A stretch of 64,000 bases of DNA. Origin: Diphasiastrum complanatum (Eukaryota > Streptophyta > Lycopodiopsida > Lycopodiales > Lycopodiaceae). This document shows positions 57,280 to 64,000 of this stretch, in pieces. Where the stretch lies: positions 21,819,265 to 21,883,264 of the forward strand of contig CM055110.1 in the NCBI GenBank assembly GCA_029204225.1, read 5' to 3'. Position 1 is the stretch's first letter; each line of letters begins with the position of its first letter. A program made the translations under genes and the position numbers. The notes below the pieces were generated by a model. It was not told the DNA's origin. It saw nothing but the letters and a program-made list of their open reading frames with translations, and ran no database searches.

Positions 57280-57280
<1 letters not shown>
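57157..57280 (+). repeat. Direct duplication of ~50 bp around an alternating CA/CG tract
   Basis: TACTAATTTTAGATGGYAAAG and the following GCTGAATTATTTCTATAG occur at 57156-57206 and again at 57229-57276. The first copy is followed by CGCACGCACGCGCGCGCGCAC and the second by the (AC)n tract, as though a repeat unit with its microsatellite had been duplicated. Confidence 0.8.

Positions 57281-57281
<1 letters not shown>

Positions 57282-57372
<91 letters not shown>
57282..57372. repeat. (AC)n microsatellite
   Basis: About 45 uninterrupted AC units. Confidence 0.97.
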
Positions 57373-57375
<3 letters not shown>

Positions 57376-57532
57376 CTTGATATAAGATCAAACATATTAG
57401 TTCTAGAAAAAAAGGTGGAGGAAGCTATAGATTTTTTAATTTTTGGTCATTTTACGAAGTGAAATTGAGATATAATTTTCATTTCTTGATCGAAGTTACT
57501 AATTCAAGACATTATAGAGCTATGGAGGCAAG

Positions 57533-59144
57533 CTAGAGGTAGTCATAATCTCTAACATAATCAAACTTGATGCAACGTCGAAGGAGCCTCAGAGAGCATG
57601 TTGGAAAGGTTTGCTTGTGCATGTGCTCCAAGAGGGTCTCTTGCTTGTGATTTGAGCTGAAAGTGAGGAGTTGCTCAAAAGGAGGAAGACATGTCTGGGC
57701 AGAGAGGGAGAGAAGCTCCCACACAGTGATGAGGAGATGTTGAAAAGATAGAGAACCGCTATCCACACAAGCAATGCAATCCACCAAGAGAGGGCGATGG
57801 CTAGAAAGGATTCGAGAAGATAAAGTAGGGGCAACAAGAGCCCATGTCCCAAGAAAAGCCATAGGTGTAGAAGAAACCGTAGAGAGAAGGACCACACCTC
57901 CACAAGAAATGGGTAATCAAGTCTGGTTTCAAGCTAAAAGGGTCTCCACATTATCCAAAGAACCAGGGCCCAAAAGGTGGCCAAAAACATCCATAATATA
58001 GCTGTCAAAGGAAGAGAGAAAATGCAGAAAGTCCTGAGTAGGGGAGAAAGTCCTGAGTAGATAAGAAGGATGCTGGATAAAGCAAGACGTCAAGATGCCA
58101 AATACGACCTGAGTGTTGCCCAACTAGGGAAGCATATCTGAATGAGCAACATCTTCCTAGAGAGACTCCCCAAGAAAAGCAGAGTTGAAGAAAGCAGAAC
58201 CAAAAGGAACACCCAGAATGCAAATGCCATCTGAAGGAGCAAGGAAGCCTTGAGGAGGAACAAAGTCCGGGAAAAGGCATGTTGGAGACCACACTAAGCA
58301 CTTGCGAGGTTGAATAGACAAACCAAGAGAAGCCAGCTGCTCAAAGAAATGATGAAAGGCATGGAGCACCATAGGAGTAGGACCAACAATATGAGTGTCA
58401 TCCACAACCGAAGAAAATAAGCAGGAGAGAAAGTTTTCTACAAAAGCTTGAAGGGCACATAAATGAGCTAGAGCAAAAAGAGGACCACCCAAAGGATCAC
58501 CTTGACGAGTATCTGCTACAGACTAAATAGTAGAAAGTTCCCCAGAGTGCACATAGTGACTGTAAAAGAGAAGAGTCTCTGTAGCATAGAACAACCACAC
58601 AAATGGGATAAGTTGAGCCAACTCACCACCAGCCGCCTGCAGCTCTCGAAAGATCGCAGCTCTAGAAACAGAGTTGAAAGCATTGGAAACATCCACTTGG
58701 AGAACAACCCAATCAGGATGGAGATCAAGGGTGGCACACAAACCATGAATGATAGCTTCACAGTCACCAGGAGTAGAGACGCCAAACTGATGAGCAGAGA
58801 GAAAAGAGACGAAAATCTATTGATACTGAAAATAGATAGAATGACTTACAAGACGGATGAGGACTTCACCAACAGCGATAGGATGGATGCCACCTGAGGC
58901 TTTAGTCATGGCGATCAAACGAGATGTAGATAAAAGATTAGTGACAGAAGAAGGATTGTGACTAGAGGTGATAAAAGAGCAGACCTGAAAGAGTTGAAAA
59001 GCCACTAGGAAAGTTCTCAAGCAAAAAGCAATCATGTAGGTGTTCATAGACCAAACCGGAGGGACCACCAACAGCAAGATGAGGACTATGATGGAAGGCA
59101 CAAGAGAAAGAATCATGATTCAGCACCAAGTCAACATCAGACAC
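57533..59144 (-). pseudogene. LINE-like (non-LTR) reverse transcriptase
   Basis: The minus strand reads, in order: HLAVGGPSGLVYEHLHD (about 59080); ASGGIHPIAVGEVLIRLVS (about 58880), the typical RT block 'GG-x-RPI'; VLQVDVSNAFNSVSRAAIFR (about 58700), motif A with catalytic Asp; TRQGDPLGGPLFALAHLCAL (about 58500), motif B; SSVVDDTHIVGP (about 58400), motif C, with V-x-DD where Y/F-x-DD is usual; LSIQPRKCLVWSP (about 58300); then the thumb and C-terminal part down to 57533 (QVVFGILTSCFIQHPSYLLR, LLGPGSLDNVETLLA, AFLGTWALVAPTLSSRIL). Frames are broken near 58500, 58300, 58130 and 57900. Copia-B's LTR begins at 59145 and cuts it upstream. I recall this RT type from algae and seedless plants. Confidence 0.8.
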
Positions 59145-59930
59145 TGACAAAAATTTCCAAAATTCACACGTGTGGGGAAGTACCACAAGTATGATAGATC
59201 TAATTAAGCTTTGTGATTAGCACAATAACCTGATTCTAGATTGATTAACAAGATCTAGTTCAGAAGATATGGCTTAACCACAATCTAGCATGCTAAGCTT
59301 CAGAGAATGATAGTCATGAATCATAAATGAGCAAAAGCACAAGATATCAATGTATTAGCATTAGCCTCAACACGAGTTAAAGAGAGAAAGATAGAGAGAT
59401 AACAAGCAAAATTTGTGTGGATCCAAAATAGCATGAGATAGCTACAAAGCTTTGGTCCTTCATCAAAAAATACGAGGAGAGCTACACATATTTATGGAGT
59501 TTGAGGTAGCTTGAGGTAGAACCACATCCATCCATCATTAAATGACATCTAAAGTGACAACTAGAGTACATTTGTCACTTCTCATGCATGAATCTCTACC
59601 ACTTTTTCCAAGTGTCCTAGTTCTAACTAGAAATGTACAAATCATCATGCATGTGTCCATTACACTTTGTGCATGCCTTGCATGTCATTATGGATCTCTT
59701 ACAATTAATGCATGTGAATTGCCACGAGTTTCTACTAGCATAATTTTGCTAATTCTATGTCTACAATCTATATTCAAGTTGTACTCATCATTCTAGATAT
59801 GACATACTACATGTAGCTCGAGTTCTATCTAGGCCAAACTTGGCATTTTGCATTTATGAACAACATACTTGCATGGTACAATATTTGTAGCAAGCCTAAA
59901 GTCAAGATGGATTATTTTTCCATTTCAACA
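59145..59930 (-). repeat. 3' LTR of Copia-B
   Basis: About 786 bp. The plus strand begins TGACAAAAATTTCC and ends CCATTTCAACA. It contains CACACGTGTG at 59165-59174, twenty bases inside the terminus. The start is confirmed by the second copy at 63949, which shares the sequence to the window end. CATGCATG-rich phrases lie in the middle (about 59580-59720). Confidence 0.88.
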
Positions 59931-59940
59931 CTCCTCGTAA
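59931..59940 (-). promoter_or_regulatory. Polypurine tract of Copia-B
   Basis: Minus-strand TTACGAGGAG next to the 3' LTR; the GAGGAG end matches the Copia-A tract AGGAGGAG. Confidence 0.7.
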
Positions 59941-59947
59941 AAACAAT

Positions 59948-62900
59948 CTATATTGACTTGAACATGGATCTTGGTATTACTCCAAGATTGGCTCTATGCT
60001 TGATGAAGGAACTTTTGCTCAAAGGTTTAGTGAGCATATCAGCAATACAAGATGATGTGTCGATGTGCTCCAAGTAGATTTCCCCTCCAATGAGCTTCTC
60101 TCTCATGAAGTGATGTGCAACTTCGATATGCTTGCTCCTTGCATGGAATATCGGGTTGTTGGCAAGGGCTTGGGCTGAAATGTTGTCACACATGATCATA
60201 GGTATATCCTCTTCCATGATTATCTTTAGCTCCACTAGTAACCTCTTGATCCAAAGCACTTCCTTTGTTGTTGTTGTGAGTGCCTTGTACTCACAGCTTC
60301 ACATGATGAGAGTGATACAGTATCTTGCTTTTTGGAAAGCCAAGATATCAAGTTTCCTCTAGAATATATAACATATGTACTTGTTGATTTTCGATCTGCT
60401 CTATCACTTACAAAATCCGAGTCAGAATAACCAACAATAGAAAGATCTTCAATTTTATACAATAAACCATAATCAAAAGTTGAAGATATATATCTAAGCA
60501 CTCTCTTGGCCATTTTCCAATGATAAATAGTAGGATTCTGCATAGCTTGGCTCAACTTATGAACACTAAAGCTTATGTTAGGTCTAGTTATTGTGAGCCA
60601 AATTAAGGAGCCTATAAGACTCCTAAAAAATGTGATGTCCATGAAGGATCTTTCATCACCTTTGTTAGGGTCTTTTACATTTTGCTCCATAGGAGTTTCT
60701 ATACTCTTACAATCTAACATATTGAACTTTTTTAACATTAAAAGAGCATACTTGGATTGACATACAAAAGCTTTATCTTTAAGAAAGTCAATCTCTAATC
60801 CTAGTATGTAGTGAATTTTTCCAAGATCTTGCATCTTGAGCTCTTTTCCAAGTGCAATCTTGGTTTCCTCAACTAACTTGATACAACTTCCTGTCATAAT
60901 GATATCATCAACATAAATAAGAAGGATGACAATATCTTTATCAAAAAACTTGACATATAAGGAAGGATCATAATTACTAAGATTAAATCCTAGTGACTCA
61001 AGAAAGGTGTTAAGTCGAGAATACCATGACCTTGGAGCTTGCTTTAGTTCATATAGACTTTTGAAGAGCAAGCAAACTTTGTCTTTGTCATGGATGAACC
61101 CAATAGCCTGATCCATATAAGCCTCTTCTTCTAGATATCCATTTAAAAATGCATTAGAGACATCTAATTGAAGAACTTGCCAATTAAAAAAACAAGCAAT
61201 AGAAATTATGATTCTAATTGATACCATCTTTGCAACTGGAGCGAAAGTCTCCTCATAATCAAGTCCATAAACTTGAGCAAAATCTTTAGCACAAAGTCTA
61301 GCCTTGTACTTGTTGATTGTGCCCTCTTGATTATACTTGACTCAAAAAACCCACTTGCAACCAGTGGTGTGTTTGTTGGATGGAAGATCCACAAGCTCCC
61401 ATGTCTTGTTGGTCATCATCATGAAACTTGTTGGATATGTGTTCACCTCCTCCATCACATCTTAAAGCTTTAACTTTGAAAGAAAACTGTTTTTCAACAT
61501 AAGCTTTGAAGATTAGGAAGTGATCAAATACCATAGCTTTTGAATAAAGTAGATACAACCAAGTATATCTAGTAAATTCATCAATAAAGGTGACAAAACA
61601 TGTTGCACCACCAATTCTTTTAGAAGAAGAAAAATGTACATCCGAGTGTATAAGCTCCAAAGGATGAGTAGCCTTTATAAAAGACTTTTGATATGGCTTT
61701 TTATGTGATTTTGCAATAGCACAGGCCTCACAAGGCTTGAAATCTTTGGAAAGAGATTTTGGAAGACCAATAGCCTTCACTTTCTTGACCATAGAAGACA
61801 TAGATTTAAAGTTAGGATGTCCCAACCTTCTATGCCACAGCTTCTCCTTAGATAACAAAGCAACTTCACAAAGGTTTGCATTCTCATGATAATTCAACTT
61901 AAAAATTCCACCACATCTAGATCCATCAGCTAGGATCTCATCATTTTTCTTGATAAAGCAAGTATTGGAGTTGAACTTTACATCACAGCCATTATCAAGC
62001 AACTTTCCCACACTAATCAAGTTCTTTGTAAGTTTTGGAATAAAAAGAACATTAGAAAGTGCAAGAACTTTTGAAAAAGCAAGTTTCAATGGAATGTTGC
62101 CAATTCCTTCTATAGAATACTCATGATCATTAGTAGTGTAAATAGATCTCTTGAGTCCTTTGTAAGGTATAGTAAAGTCAAATGACTCCTTTGAATAGCA
62201 CATATGTGAAGAAGCTCCACTATCTATGTACCAAGCTCCATCTTTCTTGAAAGGTGATGAAGAAAAACTGGACACCATAAGTGATCCTTTTCCATCACTT
62301 GCAACAGAATCTTCTTCAATCTCTTTGGAGAGATTAGCTTGCTTGAGTTGGTTTTTCTTCTTAAAGCAATTAGAGGCATAGTGCCCCTTCTTGCCACATA
62401 AGAAACACTTCACTTTCTTCTTCTTGGTCTTTGAAGTAGAAGGATGAGATGTATCATCCCCTTCACCATCTTTGTCTCAATCTTTGGCTTTATCTTTGTT
62501 GGATGCTTGAGAGAACTGGTTCTTACTCCTTCCTTTATGCTTGTCTTTGACAAAGAGGGCTTTGTCACTTCCACCATGCTCGAGTTTGTTCATCTTGGAA
62601 AGTTTATAGCTTTGCCTAGATTCTTCAAAAATAAGAATTCCTTGGAGAGTTTCTTGATTAGGCAACTCCTCCTTAATGGCAATAGACTGAACAAGATTAT
62701 CATAGTCATCTTTCAAGCCATTTAAAATGACTTGAACTAGCTCATCTTGGTTAATAGTAACACCAACACAGGAAAGCTCTCTATGTAAATCTTTAACTCT
62801 CAGAACATAGTTTAAGGAACTTTCTTCACTTCTTTGGAACCTTTGGAAAATTTGATTCCTAAGAGTGAGTATTTTAGAAGTATTCTTTTCTCCATAGATG

Positions 62901-63178
62901 GACTTAAGTGCATCCCAAGCTTCTTTGGCTGTAGTGCAAGATCCTATCTCTCTCAAAATTTCATTAGATACATTCACCTTAATGAAATGTAGAGCCATTC
63001 TAGCTCTCTTCCTATACTTAGGAATTTCAACCTGTGCTTGAGGCTCCTCCTCAACACCAAGCAAAATGTCCCTAACATCCTGGAGTATCAAAATAGACTC
63101 CATTATGAACTTCCTAATTGAGTAATTAGAAGTATTTAGTCTTTCATTTGCTTCTAGAAGATATCTCAGAGATGCCAT
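59948..63178 (-). pseudogene. Copia-B gag-pol with one internal deletion
   Basis: Gag begins at 63178 (MASLRYLLEANERLNTSNYS) and runs 233 codons to a TGA at 62476. The same frame continues as DKDGEGDDTSHPS to the zinc knuckle CFLCGKKGHYASNC (about 62395), protease WYIDSGASSHMCY (about 62225), gag-pre-integrase LWHRRLGHPNFKSM and the integrase half (HSDVHFSSSKRIGG, ALRCDGGGEHISNKFHD). At about 61430 the integrase is joined to the RT linker (TNKTWELVD), so the rest of the integrase (roughly 270 codons compared with Copia-A) is gone. RT (61227-60235) is complete, with YEETFAPVAKM, DVSNAFLNGYLEEE and LLIYVDDIIMTGS. A 2-base frameshift near 60295 leads to RNase H (60259-59948). It is not autonomous. 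Confidence 0.93.
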
Positions 63179-63935
63179 TTAGATGAAGACTTATTAGTTA
63201 TTGGACTGCAAAATGTTTGAGCTTGTTCCAATCAGACTTAAAGTTGTTGCTCTCTTTCACTATAGGTATTTTCAAGGATACTCTACCTTTCTATGTGAAA
63301 CACTTGCAACTGTATTTGAGATGAATCCCAAATATTCCACAAGACAAGATTATCTAGATCAGACACACAAAGTGGATTGAGACACTTTGGCTAGTTTGAA
63401 TCCTACTTTTGGCACGTGTGAAATGCTTCAAGAGAAAACACTATTGACACTCAGAATGCTCAAAGGGTGTTCAATTACTTCAAACTTAGTCTTGATCTTC
63501 AGTTTCTTGTGTAGGATGTTCAAAACAATGGATTCAGAACAAAGCAAGGTTTAATCAAATCAAAATGATGTCACTCAGATTTTGGACCTATCCCTATCCT
63601 CTTTAAGAGCTTATAACTCTTGATAGACACATCAGATTGATTTGGTTTAAATTTCTATGGAAAGTACAGATCATAAGCTTTCCATCAGGCTATAAACCAC
63701 TATCTTTGGATCTACAAGCAAGGAGATAGAAGGGACTAAGAATCTCTGATTTTCACACGTGTGGAATTCCAGAATTCTGTACTACCATTTTTCAGGTCTG
63801 AAAATTCAGTTCCAATCCGATTTGATCCAAACACACATCATAGAAAGGTGAGAAAAAGTGTAAAACTATTTTTTTGCTTGATTTAGCTCTCAATCTCTTG
63901 TACAATCAGAGATGTTAGCATGCAAAGCATAATTT
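63179..63935 (-). other. Untranslated leader of Copia-B
   Basis: Between the PBS and gag. It contains GCACGTGTG at 63412 and CACACGTGTG at 63754-63763, matching the positions of the near-copies in the Copia-A leader. Confidence 0.7.
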
Positions 63936-63948
63936 GGCTCTGATACCA
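63936..63948 (-). promoter_or_regulatory. Primer-binding site of Copia-B
   Basis: Minus-strand TGGTATCAGAGCC, identical to the Copia-A PBS, next to the 5' LTR. Confidence 0.93.
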
Positions 63949-64000
63949 TGACAAAAAAATTTCAGAATTCACACGTGTGGGGAAGAACCATAAGTATGAT
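63949..64000 (-). repeat. 5' LTR of Copia-B, window-truncated
   Basis: The first 52 plus-strand bases match the LTR at 59145 with a few differences, including CACACGTGTG at 63970-63979. The rest lies beyond the window. Confidence 0.85.

Larger units (their letters stand above)
59145..64000 (-). mobile_element. Copia-B, Ty1/copia retrotransposon running off the window
   Basis: Minus-strand structure: 5' LTR (starting at 63949, cut by the window end), PBS (63948-63936), leader, gag (from 63178), pol (to 59948), PPT, 3' LTR (59930-59145). It is inserted in the LINE RT. The left flank base quintet is GACAC (59140-59144), so a target duplication can be tested only with sequence beyond 64000. Its proteins are close to those of Copia-A but its LTR is a different sequence. 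Confidence 0.93.

Noticed and set aside
57152-57391. Cys-Val repeat frame
   Set aside because: Artefact of the (AC)n tract.
58502-58897. 131-codon plus-strand frame
   Set aside because: It is antisense to the LINE RT, whose motifs are clear on the other strand.

Overview
This window looks like nuclear DNA from a land plant with a large, repeat-filled genome. The evidence is one intact ABA-receptor (PYR/PYL/RCAR) gene, plant-type LTR retrotransposons primed by initiator-tRNA-Met or tRNA-Asp sequences, GT-AG introns and long (CT)n/(GA)n/(AC)n microsatellites. A DUF7869-type gene, a LINE of the type I associate with algae and seedless plants, and an intronless PYL suggest a bryophyte, lycophyte or fern. 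That last step is inference from memory. No plastid, mitochondrial or bacterial operon structure is visible. | Layout. 0.8-3.0 kb: a broken DUF7869 gene. 3.0-5.3 kb: decayed Ty3/gypsy pol (Gypsy-1). 6.4-8.3 kb: LTR, PBS and gag of Gypsy-2. 8.2-17.4 kb: a nest of antisense Ty1/copia fragments (C, D, E), with a solo LTR of the Copia-A family in the gag of Copia-C. 17.4-19.5 kb: LTR, tRNA-Asp PBS, repeat-bearing leader and gag start of Gypsy-3. 19.5-23.5 kb: the low-repeat island holding the PYL gene. 24.2-27.0 kb: an AT-rich minus-strand cluster with a GIY-YIG endonuclease, an unrecognised spliced gene and a Pif1-like helicase. 27.3-29.1 kb: Copia-F and Copia-H remnants. 30.1-32.3 kb: a very large CT/CCCT microsatellite and AT-rich minisatellites. 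32.3-35.3 kb: a Copia-F-family element with its integrase inverted. 36.2-40.2 kb: a (GA)n tract, a palindrome and a long unrecognised decayed gene. 40.2-48.4 kb: Copia-G, split by a nearly complete Copia-A (41997-48140) that has both LTRs, PBS, PPT and a 5-bp target duplication. 48.4-53.9 kb: Gypsy-4, rearranged. 57.5-59.1 kb: a LINE reverse transcriptase. 59.1-64.0 kb: Copia-B, whose 5' LTR runs off the window. | How it fits together. Almost every coding region is retroelement protein in some stage of decay, and the insertions are layered (LTR in gag, copia in copia, gypsy in copia, copia in LINE). Copia-A family copies occur three times, with about 1.8% LTR divergence by hand count in the full element, so that family moved recently. 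The PYL gene is the only intact cellular gene I can support. Most notable are a recurring CACACGTGTG palindrome confined to copia-related DNA, a strictly 33-bp-spaced CCAAT array in the Copia-A LTR, and the GIY-YIG/Pif1 cluster.
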